Assembly (NCBI GenBank): GCA_003520965.1
Contig: DOTU01000317.1
Location: 6,273-11,849, forward strand
Length of the DNA stretch: 5,577 nucleotides
DNA from: Candidatus Zixiibacteriota bacterium
GTDB taxonomy: Bacteria; Zixibacteria; MSB-5A5; UBA10806
Reading direction: 5' to 3'
The notes below the pieces were generated by a model. That model had not been told where the DNA came from and did not search any database. It worked only from the letters and a program-made list of their open reading frames with translations. A program made the translations under genes and the position numbers. This document shows positions 1 to 5,577 of the stretch, one piece after another. Position 1 is the stretch's first letter. The number at the start of each line of letters is the position of its first letter.

Positions 1-1
1 A

Positions 2-478
2 TTCGATGGTGAATCGGTGACCAATGCCCAGCAGTTCCGTTTCCTGGTCGCCAAGTCCGGTCCAGGTTCAAATATAAAACTCGATATCTGGCGTAATGGC
101 ACGACCCGGACTATGAATGTTAAGCTTGGTGATCGAACCAAATATGTAAGCGAAAATAAAACGCAGCCGGCGGAGCAGATGCAAGAGGATCATTGGCTGG
201 GCCTTTCGGTGGAAACGCTGACAGCGGATAATGCCGGTCAATATGGAGTGGAGTACACTCCCGGGGCGATTATTGTGGGAGTAGAGCCGGGCAGTCCGGC
301 CGATGAGGCAGGCTTGGGAGCAGGGGATATCGTGGTTAAGATCAGCGGTAAAGATGTTAGAAATGCTGCTGATTTCAATAGAATCGCTGGTACTCTAAAA
401 AAGAACACCAAACCGGTCTCCTTTTATATTAAGAGGGGCAATGCAAACATATTTGTCGCGGTAACGCCGGAACAATAG
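2..478 (+). CDS. Do/HtrA-family periplasmic serine protease, C-terminal part (PDZ1 end + PDZ2), 5' truncated
   Basis: The reading frame is open from base 2 and begins mid-protein (FDGESVTNAQQF), so the N-terminus and the trypsin-like catalytic domain lie before the window; the GTG at 17 is an internal valine, not a start. Of 158 visible residues, about 1-45 are the end of a first PDZ domain (FDGxxVxxxxxFRxxVA, then a strand with WRNG). Residues 46-64 are a charged linker, and 65-158 a second PDZ domain with the LGLSV start, TPGAIIVGVEPGSPADEAGL and GDIVVKISGKDV signatures. Two C-terminal PDZ domains are typical of DegP/DegQ/MucD proteins, which degrade or chaperone misfolded envelope proteins; the PDZ domains bind substrate tails and drive oligomer assembly. 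The stop is TAG. The catalytic triad cannot be checked here, so an inactive homologue is formally possible. The sigma-factor gene follows after 79 bases on the same strand. Confidence 0.9.
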   Translation, partial: FDGESVTNAQQFRFLVAKSGPGSNIKLDIWRNGTTRTMNVKLGDRTKYVSENKTQPAEQMQEDHWLGLSVETLTADNAGQYGVEYTPGAIIVGVEPGSPADEAGLGAGDIVVKISGKDVRNAADFNRIAGTLKKNTKPVSFYIKRGNANIFVAVTPEQ

Positions 479-547
479 GAATTTGGAACTAATAGAATTG
501 TATTAAGGTTGTATTTATGCCCGGCGTATGCCGGATAAGGATTTAGC

Positions 548-554
548 AAAGGAG
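548..554 (+). promoter_or_regulatory. Shine-Dalgarno deciding the sigma-factor start
   Basis: AAAGGAG lies 3 bases before ATG 558, and 9 bases before the in-frame TTG at 564. The in-frame ATG at 528 has no comparable purine tract at a useful distance. This favours initiation at 558 (or 564) over 528, although the 3-base gap to ATG is tighter than usual. Confidence 0.6.
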
Positions 555-557
555 TCA

Positions 558-1418
558 ATGCTGTTGACAAAAACTACCAGGAGGTACCGTGACGAGGATA
601 GATCCTTAGATCTCTATCTTCGGGAGATCGGTGAAACTCCTCTTATAAATGCTGCCGAGGAAGTTGAATTAGCCAAGCGGATCAGGAAGGGGGACCAAAA
701 GGCCCTCGAAAAGCTGACCAAGGCTAATTTGCGTTTTGTTGTCTCTGTCGCCAAGCAGTATCAGAACCAGGGACTCTCGTTGGCGGATCTCATCAATGAG
801 GGCAATATCGGCCTGATAAAGGCCGCCAAGCGCTTCGATGAGACGAGGGGTTTCAAGTTCATTTCCTACGCGGTTTGGTGGATACGACAGGCCATACTTC
901 AGGCATTAGCGGAGCAATCGAGGATCGTCAGGTTACCGCTCAATAGGGTTGGGACTCTGCATAAAATAGGCAAGGTATCGTCATCTTTGCAACAGGATCT
1001 CGGTAGGGAGCCGTCGCCGAATGAGATTGCCGTGGAGCTTTCGCTGACCGAAGGCGAGGTTTCGGATACATTGAAGATATCCAACTCGCACCTGTCGCTG
1101 GATGCACCGTTTTCGGCCTCCGAGGATAACAGCCTGATCGATATCCTTGAAGATGAGATGCAGCCTTCACCTGATGAGTCGCTTTTAAGCGAATCGTTAA
1201 AGGTTGAGATCGAGAAAGCGCTGGATACGCTAACCCCAAGGGAAGCGGAAGTAATCAACCTTTATTTCGGGCTCAACCACGAGAAGCCGTTGACCCTTGA
1301 GGAGATAGGCGCCAGATTCTCGCTTACCAGGGAACGGGTTCGTCAGATCAAGGAGAAAGCTATTCGCAGACTGAGGCACGCATCGAGGTCAAAGGCGTTA
1401 AGAGCTTATTTGAATTAA
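558..1418 (+). CDS. rpoD: RpoD/SigA-like primary sigma-70 factor, short form without region 1.1
   Basis: 286 residues from ATG 558. Region 1.2 spans about residues 16-48 (SLDLYLREIGETPLI). Region 2 is about 50-125: 2.1 LTKANLRFVVSVAKQYQNQG, 2.2 LSLADLINEGNIGLIKAAKRFD, 2.3-2.4 GFKFISYAVWWIRQAI with the aromatic/WW strand-opening residues, then EQSRIVRLP. Region 3 is about 126-200. Region 4 is about 215-286, with helix-turn-helix LTLEEIGARFSLTRERVRQI binding the -35 element. It directs RNA polymerase to promoters. Acidic region 1.1 and the long non-conserved insert of proteobacterial RpoD are absent; a length near 286 with this layout is usual for Bacteroidota-type primary sigma factors. Starting at 528 would add 10 residues, with no ribosome site and no family support. 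It follows htrA by 79 bases and ends 20 bases before a strong terminator, so the two may be co-transcribed. The body is certain as group 1/2 sigma-70; being THE housekeeping factor is inferred from conservation of regions 2 and 4. Confidence 0.93.
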   Translation: MLLTKTTRRYRDEDRSLDLYLREIGETPLINAAEEVELAKRIRKGDQKALEKLTKANLRFVVSVAKQYQNQGLSLADLINEGNIGLIKAAKRFDETRGFKFISYAVWWIRQAILQALAEQSRIVRLPLNRVGTLHKIGKVSSSLQQDLGREPSPNEIAVELSLTEGEVSDTLKISNSHLSLDAPFSASEDNSLIDILEDEMQPSPDESLLSESLKVEIEKALDTLTPREAEVINLYFGLNHEKPLTLEEIGARFSLTRERVRQIKEKAIRRLRHASRSKALRAYLN

Positions 1419-1438
1419 CTTGCGCATCTCAACGATAG

Positions 1439-1468
1439 AAAAGGCAGGCTCGGCCTGCCTTTTTTATT
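1439..1468 (+). terminator. Rho-independent terminator of the sigma-factor gene, probably bidirectional
   Basis: A 7-bp GC-rich stem (GGCAGGC 1443-1449 / GCCTGCC 1453-1459, loop TCG) is extended by A-T pairs from AAAA 1439-1442 against the T-run. Six Ts (1460-1465) follow at once, the classic intrinsic terminator layout, 20 bases after the sigma-factor stop. Read on the minus strand the same hairpin is followed by TTTTC, a weaker but usable tract. It is the best terminator candidate for the converging minus-strand gene that stops at 1512. Confidence 0.88.
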
Positions 1469-1494
1469 GGGGGGGAGATTTTTATATCAAAGTT

Positions 1495-1511
1495 GATGCG
1501 CATGGCGCATC
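1495..1511. repeat. Perfect 7-bp inverted repeat abutting the stop codon of the LVIVD gene
   Basis: GATGCGC (1495-1501), loop ATG, GCGCATC (1505-1511). It touches the TAG stop of the minus-strand gene directly (1512-1514). No T-run follows on either strand, so it is not a normal intrinsic terminator. It could be a 3'-end protecting stem or a pausing hairpin ahead of the terminator at 1439-1468. Confidence 0.55.
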
Positions 1512-3623
1512 CTACTTCAGAAGAATACACTTTTCCGTCTCAGAATATTCTCCCGCCTTAAGCCGATAGAAATAGATTCCGGACGCTCGATCTTTCGCAT
1601 TCCAGACTACCTCATGCTCTCCGGCCTCTTGATGGGCTGAAAGAAGCGTTTTGATCTTCCTGCCAGTAATATCGAAGATATCAATTGAGACATCCGAAGA
1701 AACGGGTAGTGTATAGTGAATTGTGGTTTGGGCGTTGAAGGGGTTGGGGTAGTTTTGGGGAATCGAGAACGCGGTTGGGGATTCGTAGTTGTCATCAATT
1801 CCGGTGGAGTTGAAGCTTAAAACCATTATCATAAACCCGTCGGCTATATAAATATAATCGCCTGAGACAAAAACACTTTTGGCGCTGCCGGGTGTATCAA
1901 AGCTTGCCGCTAATACAGGATTAGCCAAATTAGAAATATTAACAATCTGAAGACCGGATAAATCATCGGCTACATAAGCATAATCACCCTGGACAAAAAC
2001 TTCACGGGCATAATCGGGAGTATCACAAATTCCAACGAATGTTGGATGGGCCGGATTGGAAACATTAATAATATGAAGACCGGCAGAGCCATCTGCCACA
2101 TAAGCATAATTATCCCGAACAAAAACGTCTTGAGGATATCCGGGCGTATCATAACTTCCCGTATATACGGGATGGGCCGGATCGGAGATATTCGCTATCA
2201 GAAGGCCAACTGGATTATCCGCAACATAAGCATAATTCCCCAAGACATATACGCCGTAAACGTTGCCTGTAGTATCAAATCTTGCGGTATATGTCGGATT
2301 GGCCGGATTGGAGATATTGATTATCTGAACACCGGAAAATCTATCAGCAATAAAAGCATAATCGCCCTGAATACAAACGTCCTGTGCGTATCCGGGCGTA
2401 TCGAAGCTTCCGACACTTACAGGATTATCCGGGTTGGATATGTTTATTATTCGAAGACCTGAGGAATCATCAGCCACGTAGGCGTAATTTCCCTGAACAA
2501 AAACGCCGTTAGCGTAGCCTGGGGTATCATATCGCCCGTTACAACCAGGATTAGCCGGATTAGAAACATTGATTACCTGAAGGCCATAGGAATAATCTCC
2601 AACGTAGGCATAATTGCCCTGGATAAAAACGCTATACGCGGAGCTTGGCGCATTATAAGCGCCGGCGAGTACGGGATTTGCTTCATTGGAAATATCTACA
2701 ATTTGAACGTTTGTACCTTCCGCCATATAGGAATAATTACCCAGAACAAAAACGCTATAGGCATAACCTAACGTATCAAGATTCCCGGCGTACTCTGGAT
2801 CATAAGGGTTGGAAATATCCACTATTTGCAAGCCATAAGTAAAATCAGCTATGTAGGCGTAATCTCCAAGCACAGCAACATCTTCGGCGTCGCCCTCAGT
2901 ATCATAGGCTCCGGTGCATACGGGCACGGCCGGATTGGATATGTCTAACACCACGAGGCCAAATACATAACCCGCCACGTAAGCATAATTTCCCACGACA
3001 AAAACGCTTCTAGCGTTAAAGGCAGTATCGAAATTTGCAATAAATGCGGGATTTGCAGGATTACTAATATTCAATATTTGAAGGCCCATTATATCATCCG
3101 CAACATAGGCGTAATTACCTTGAATAGATATGCCGAGAGCGGTCCCCGGCGTATCATAAGCTCCAGCAAAAACCGGATTGGCCGGGTTAGAAATGTTTAT
3201 CGCTTCCAGACCGGAATTCCAATCCGCTATAAAAGCATAATTGCCTGATACATCAACATCCATGGCTTGACCCTGGGTATCATAGCCTCCGACATATACA
3301 GGGTTGGCTGGGTCAGAGATATCTATTATCCGAAGGCCATATGAAAAATCTGCCACATAAGCATAATCGCCGGAAATATCCAGGCCCTTAGCAGTGCCCG
3401 GAAGATAACATTTACTGACATATATCGGAGAAGTCGGATTTGAGATATTCAAAATTACCAAACCATCGAAAAATGCGCAATAGGCATAATTGCCGACAAC
3501 CTTAGTATCTCGAACTTCGGAATAAAGCGTTGAACCCACATATTCTACATTCTGGGCATAAATCTCACTTGAAGCAAAATAAAGTCCCAATAGAATCGCC
3601 AACCATGTGCATGCAGTTTTCAT
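1512..3623 (-). CDS. Secreted LVIVD beta-propeller repeat protein with C-terminal T9SS type A sorting domain
   Basis: 703 residues from ATG 3623, chosen because GGAGG sits 5 bases upstream; a TTG at 3635 overlaps that ribosome site and is unlikely. Residues 1-23 look like a signal peptide: MKTA, hydrophobic WLAILLGLYFASS, likely cleavage after IYA. Residues 25-42 are a half-repeat. Residues 43-586 hold 13 tandem repeats (42 residues each; the first and seventh 41) with consensus GNYAYVADxxxGLxIINISNPANPVxxGxYDTPGxAxxVxV, the LVIVD family pattern. Residues 587-607 are a complementary half-repeat. A short linker leads to NYPNPFNAQTT (624 on) and a FlgD-like/T9SS type A sorting domain ending KAGEY...KCILLK. 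LVIVD proteins are predicted surface beta-propellers; the tail directs outer-membrane export and usually cleavage or anchoring. The ligand is unknown and no catalytic motif is seen. It lies downstream of another T9SS-tailed gene on the same strand but has its own promoter. Confidence 0.9.
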   Translation of the reverse strand: MKTACTWLAILLGLYFASSEIYAQNVEYVGSTLYSEVRDTKVVGNYAYCAFFDGLVILNISNPTSPIYVSKCYLPGTAKGLDISGDYAYVADFSYGLRIIDISDPANPVYVGGYDTQGQAMDVDVSGNYAFIADWNSGLEAINISNPANPVFAGAYDTPGTALGISIQGNYAYVADDIMGLQILNISNPANPAFIANFDTAFNARSVFVVGNYAYVAGYVFGLVVLDISNPAVPVCTGAYDTEGDAEDVAVLGDYAYIADFTYGLQIVDISNPYDPEYAGNLDTLGYAYSVFVLGNYSYMAEGTNVQIVDISNEANPVLAGAYNAPSSAYSVFIQGNYAYVGDYSYGLQVINVSNPANPGCNGRYDTPGYANGVFVQGNYAYVADDSSGLRIINISNPDNPVSVGSFDTPGYAQDVCIQGDYAFIADRFSGVQIINISNPANPTYTARFDTTGNVYGVYVLGNYAYVADNPVGLLIANISDPAHPVYTGSYDTPGYPQDVFVRDNYAYVADGSAGLHIINVSNPAHPTFVGICDTPDYAREVFVQGDYAYVADDLSGLQIVNISNLANPVLAASFDTPGSAKSVFVSGDYIYIADGFMIMVLSFNSTGIDDNYESPTAFSIPQNYPNPFNAQTTIHYTLPVSSDVSIDIFDITGRKIKTLLSAHQEAGEHEVVWNAKDRASGIYFYRLKAGEYSETEKCILLK
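1515..1757 (-). repeat. T9SS type A sorting-domain segment, copy 1 of a dispersed pair
   Basis: It encodes the last 81 residues of the LVIVD protein, from QNYPNPFNAQ to the terminal ILLK. By hand alignment 66 of 81 residues (about 81%) match copy 2 at 3879-4121, although the proteins are otherwise unrelated. The DNA is also strongly similar, including an identical 23-base run at 1735-1757 and 4099-4121. Such domains are recognised by the T9SS and normally sit at the extreme C-terminus, as here. Confidence 0.88.
1866..3497 (-). repeat. Array of 13 tandem 126-bp units encoding LVIVD propeller repeats
   Basis: Each unit encodes about 42 residues, and 11 of 13 units are exactly 42. Units 1 and 7 (protein residues 43-83 and 294-334) each lack one residue in the loop before the GL position. 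The framework (NYAYVAD, GL, NISNPANP, YDTPG) is conserved, while the two or three residues between VAD and GL differ in almost every copy (FSY, WNS, DIM, YVF, FTY, DSS, NPV, GSA, DLS). Partial units flank the array at 3498-3551 and 1803-1865. Codons differ widely between copies, so this is an old, selected array rather than a recent slippage expansion. Confidence 0.88.
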
Positions 3624-3628
3624 TTTTT

Positions 3629-3633
3629 CCTCC
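3629..3633 (-). promoter_or_regulatory. Shine-Dalgarno of the LVIVD gene
   Basis: GGAGG on the minus strand is followed by AAAAA and ATG (3623-3621): near-ideal sequence and spacing. It shows that translation starts at 3623 rather than at the TTG at 3635, and gives a start directly followed by a clean signal peptide. Confidence 0.85.
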
Positions 3634-3680
3634 AAATGTCGTAAAAGCCGGTTCAGCTACTGCGTTCAATACCGTGGGCT

Positions 3681-3712
3681 TTCTCCGCAGAACGAATGTT
3701 TCTGCAGGAGAA
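3681..3712 (-). promoter_or_regulatory. Stable hairpin in the 5' leader of the LVIVD mRNA
   Basis: On the minus strand TTCTCC (3712-3707), a bulged T (3706) and GCAGAA (3705-3700) pair with TTCTGC (3692-3687) and GGAGAA (3686-3681) around a 7-base loop: 12 base pairs with one bulge. The predicted transcription start is near 3715, so the hairpin would sit almost at the RNA 5' end, where such stems slow decay or act as regulators. AAGCC (3681-3677) can also pair with GGCTT (3649-3645) just before the Shine-Dalgarno, overlapping the first stem by one base. I do not recognise a known riboswitch family here. Confidence 0.55.
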
Positions 3713-3721
3713 TATGGAATA

Positions 3722-3749
3722 AATATATCAGCTTCATAATAATCGTCAA
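3722..3749 (-). promoter_or_regulatory. Promoter of the LVIVD gene
   Basis: The minus strand carries TTGACG (3749-3744), a 16-base spacer and TATATT (3727-3722); each hexamer is one base from the sigma-70 consensus. It also fits the Bacteroidota-type pattern: TTG, 19 bases, then TATATTTA against TANNTTTG. The start would be near 3715, leaving a leader of about 90 bases. It makes the LVIVD gene an independent transcription unit despite lying downstream of a same-strand gene. Confidence 0.6.
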
Positions 3750-3768
3750 GAACAATAAAATAATAAAT

Positions 3769-3808
3769 CGGGAACCTCACCTGCTTTGAGCAAGCGTATG
3801 GGTCCCCG
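3769..3808 (-). terminator. Long-looped stem followed by an AT-rich tract, possible terminator of the FG-GAP gene
   Basis: CGGGGACC (3808-3801) pairs with GGTTCCCG (3776-3769) over 8 bp with one G-U, closing a 24-base loop that contains a smaller GCTT/AAGC stem (3795-3792 / 3786-3783). ATTTATTATTTTATTG follows, a broken T-rich tract. It lies 68 bases after the FG-GAP stop and before the LVIVD promoter, the right place for a terminator. The loop is large and the T-run interrupted, so a structured regulatory RNA is an alternative. Confidence 0.4.
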
Positions 3809-3819
3809 GTAAAAATCGA

Positions 3820-3833
3820 GAACCGTCAGGTTC
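3820..3833 (-). other. Small stem-loop with T5 tract downstream of the FG-GAP gene
   Basis: GAACC (3833-3829), loop TGAC, GGTTC (3824-3820), then TCGA and TTTTT (3815-3811). A 5-bp stem is weak for an intrinsic terminator, but position and T-tract fit. With the larger stem at 3769-3808 it makes the gap between the two minus-strand genes densely structured. Confidence 0.35.
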
Positions 3834-3875
3834 GGTGGCTTAGACTTTGCAGTTGTCAGATATAACTGGCGTGTC

Positions 3876-5577
3876 CTACTTTAGCAAGATGCACTTTTCT
3901 GTCTTAGAATATTCACCAGCTTTAAGCTTGTAGAAATAGATTCCAGAGGCTAAATCAGCGGCATTCCAGACTGCCTCATATTCTCCCGCATCCTGACGAC
4001 CAGAAATAATCGTTTCGATCTTTCGGCCGGTAATATCGAAGATATCGATTGAGACATCTGATGCTGTAGGCAAGGTGTAGCGGATAGTGGTTTGGGCATT
4101 GAAGGGGTTGGGGTAGTTTTGACTGATCGAGAAGTATTTAGGTAAATCAAGATTCTGATTTTCTGAGATACTTTGCGCTACCGACCTGTTCAGCATTATG
4201 CCAATTCTATTTCGGTTACCTCCTGTAGCATATTCACTATAGATTAGATCGAAAACTCCATCGCCATTAAGATCGCCGCAGGAAAGTGATCGATAATAAT
4301 CTGTTCCATACCCCACCGTCGATTGAAATGTACCATTACCTTGGTTAATTAATGGAGTCACCCCAAAATGTTCTAATTTTGAAAGGATTAAATCCGTTTT
4401 TCCATCACTATTTACATCGGCGGCCAATGTGGGTGTGCCGAAACCGGTTAAATTAAATGTGCCGCCATCCCGAAAAATAAAATTGCCATCATTTCTCAGA
4501 ATAGAATATGTGTGGTGATATTCACTAATTACTATCAAATCCGGATCTGAATTCTCATCAACGTCAATTCCGAAAGGCGAATAATAGTAACGAGATGGGA
4601 GGACATAAGATGACATCCATTCAAAAACGCCATTGCCGTTATTCCGAAATATGGCTAAACTGTCATTTCCAATAACAAGGTCATTGTCGCCATCTAAGTC
4701 GAGATCACAGGCTAGGAAAAACCCTACATATCCTATTAAGGTATGTAATTGATACGGTTCATTAAAGATACCATCTGGATTGCCCAGGAATATCGATAAG
4801 CTATCGTAATTTCCTCCCAATATAATATCACTGACATTATCCCCATTAATATCTGAAATACATATGTGGGGAGCCTGATAATATGGCATATTGATTTGAG
4901 ACCCTGGGTTAAAAAATCCATTGCCGTCATTAATGTAAAATGAAAAGCTGCAGGTATCCCTTGTATAATCGTTACTCACGAAGAAAAAATCTTCCGCCCC
5001 GTTATCGTTAAAATTGCCTTTATATAAAGTTCCATTCTTGTGAACTATCCCCCTTCGGATAAAATTCAAATTGCCGTCATTAATCAGGGTTGCCACGCTG
5101 TCATAGCTAGTCACGATTAGTAAATCATCATATTCATCATCATTCAAATTAGCGCATATTACCCAGATTGGATCTACAGGAAGATCAATTAATGGTGGCA
5201 TCAAAAAGTCCCCAGTTCCGGTATTAGTAAATAAAGAGACAGAGGAACCCTCCTTATTTGCCACGGCCAGGTCAATATCACCATCAAAATCAAAGTCACC
5301 GCTTGTTAACCAGCGAGGTCCTCGCGCTGCCTGAAGGGTGTCATGAATTATTAACCCTGATTCACCCATATTATGGAAAGTGTATACTTTGGAATTATAA
5401 TAATCAACAACCGCCAAATCTTTTAGGGTATCTCCGTTCAGATCACAGATTGATATTGAACGTGATTCCCCGTCAACAAGGATACTTTGGGATTCCTGGA
5501 ATCGGTTGCCCCCATGATTAAGGAATATATGAAGCGAACCTCCAACAAGCGTAATATCGGAACGGCCGTCATCATTC
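3876..5577 (-). CDS. Secreted FG-GAP/VCBS-repeat protein with T9SS type A sorting domain, 5' truncated
   Basis: The frame is open from the TAG stop at 3876-3878 to the window edge (566 visible residues). The TTG at 5417 is an internal leucine (KDLAVVDYY), since the same repeat pattern continues upstream to NDDGRSD at the edge. About ten repeats of 37-55 residues carry acidic Ca2+-loop motifs of the DxNxDGxxDL kind (NDDGRSD, DLNGDTLKD, DFDFDGDID, NLNDDEYDD, NFNDNGAED, DINGDNVSD, DLDLDGDND, DVDENSDPD, DVNSDGKTD, DLNGDGVFD), each followed by strands with NxGNGxF. This is the FG-GAP/VCBS (integrin alpha-like) propeller pattern, typical of secreted adhesion or binding proteins. Residues 486-566 are the T9SS sorting domain (QNYPNPFNAQ to ILLK), matching the neighbouring LVIVD protein at 66 of 81 positions. 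A signal peptide should lie beyond the window. No enzymatic domain is visible. Confidence 0.88.
   Translation of the reverse strand, partial: NDDGRSDITLVGGSLHIFLNHGGNRFQESQSILVDGESRSISICDLNGDTLKDLAVVDYYNSKVYTFHNMGESGLIIHDTLQAARGPRWLTSGDFDFDGDIDLAVANKEGSSVSLFTNTGTGDFLMPPLIDLPVDPIWVICANLNDDEYDDLLIVTSYDSVATLINDGNLNFIRRGIVHKNGTLYKGNFNDNGAEDFFFVSNDYTRDTCSFSFYINDGNGFFNPGSQINMPYYQAPHICISDINGDNVSDIILGGNYDSLSIFLGNPDGIFNEPYQLHTLIGYVGFFLACDLDLDGDNDLVIGNDSLAIFRNNGNGVFEWMSSYVLPSRYYYSPFGIDVDENSDPDLIVISEYHHTYSILRNDGNFIFRDGGTFNLTGFGTPTLAADVNSDGKTDLILSKLEHFGVTPLINQGNGTFQSTVGYGTDYYRSLSCGDLNGDGVFDLIYSEYATGGNRNRIGIMLNRSVAQSISENQNLDLPKYFSISQNYPNPFNAQTTIRYTLPTASDVSIDIFDITGRKIETIISGRQDAGEYEAVWNAADLASGIYFYKLKAGEYSKTEKCILLK
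3879..4121 (-). repeat. T9SS type A sorting-domain segment, copy 2 of a dispersed pair
   Basis: It encodes the last 81 residues of the FG-GAP protein and is about 81% identical in protein to copy 1 at 1515-1757. Differences are mostly conservative (K/R, I/L, D/E). The first eight residues of the domain (QNYPNPFN) fall in a 23-base stretch identical in both genes. Confidence 0.88.

Noticed and set aside
479..557. A promoter for the sigma factor in the gap after htrA
   Set aside because: TTTG/TTGGAA at 482-488 and TATTTATG at 512-519 exist, but their spacing (about 23-26 bases) fits neither sigma-70 nor Bacteroidota-type promoters.
564..592. Perfect TTGACA -35 box at 564-569 inside the sigma-factor start region
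   Set aside because: No -10-like hexamer lies 16-18 bases downstream, and it is inside coding sequence (codons Leu-Thr plus neighbours); likely chance.
899..1258. Two minus-strand frames (899-1258 and 940-1239) opposite the sigma-factor gene
   Set aside because: Shadows of a highly conserved gene; Ser/Arg-rich products with no domains and no ribosome sites noted.
2046..2462. 138-codon plus-strand open frame with a repetitive protein (GRIGNINN..., GRIGDIRY...)
   Set aside because: It lies wholly antisense to the LVIVD array; its repetition mirrors the 126-bp units, and the product has no recognisable fold.
1512..3623. Many N-x-S sequon-like NIS motifs in the LVIVD repeats, suggesting glycosylation
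   Set aside because: NISNPANP is the structural core of the repeat itself; bacterial N-glycosylation at bare NxS is not expected and nothing nearby encodes a glycosylation system.
3530..3789. Short plus- and minus-strand open frames of 60-71 codons over the LVIVD start and its leader
   Set aside because: They overlap the promoter, leader hairpin and signal-peptide region, have no convincing protein features and conflict with the clear ATG/GGAGG start of the LVIVD gene.
3769..3875. A c-di-GMP-I riboswitch on the minus strand
   Set aside because: GCAAAG and GGTTCCCGAT look familiar, but the AAACC...GAAA...GGGAC stem before GCAAAG is absent and the segment follows a stop codon rather than leading directly into a gene.

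Overview
The window reads as a chromosomal segment from a bacterium of the Fibrobacterota-Chlorobiota-Bacteroidota (FCB) assemblage or a related candidate phylum. Three things point there: two genes ending in an 81-residue type IX secretion (T9SS) type A sorting domain, a short primary-type sigma factor without region 1.1, and an HtrA-type protease beside it. Genus or phylum cannot be fixed from the sequence alone.

Layout. Bases 1-478 (+) are the 3' end of a Do/HtrA-family periplasmic serine protease: the end of PDZ1 and all of PDZ2. After 79 bases comes a complete RpoD/SigA-like sigma factor (558-1418, +). A strong hairpin with T-tract (1439-1465) closes this block. It lies between convergent genes and probably also serves the minus-strand gene arriving from the other side.

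The rest is on the minus strand. Gene A (1512-3623) is a secreted protein of 13 tandem ~42-residue LVIVD-type beta-propeller repeats, flanked by two complementary half-repeats and followed by a T9SS sorting domain. Upstream of it is a 252-base gap (3624-3875) holding a good promoter, a leader with a 12-bp hairpin near the predicted RNA 5' end, a Shine-Dalgarno that fixes the start, and further stem-loops just downstream of the next gene. Gene B (3876 to the window edge, 5' end missing) is a secreted FG-GAP/VCBS-repeat protein with about ten visible repeats and a near-twin of gene A's sorting domain.

Functional reading. The left block is core physiology (envelope protein quality control and transcription initiation). 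The right block is a pair of exported, probably surface-anchored repeat proteins that share an export signal but have unrelated bodies. No mobile element, CRISPR array, tRNA or rRNA was found. No clearly new enzymatic or defence system is visible. The most interesting points are the closed 14-blade layout of gene A, the structured leader and intergenic elements, and the shared, partly DNA-identical sorting tails.
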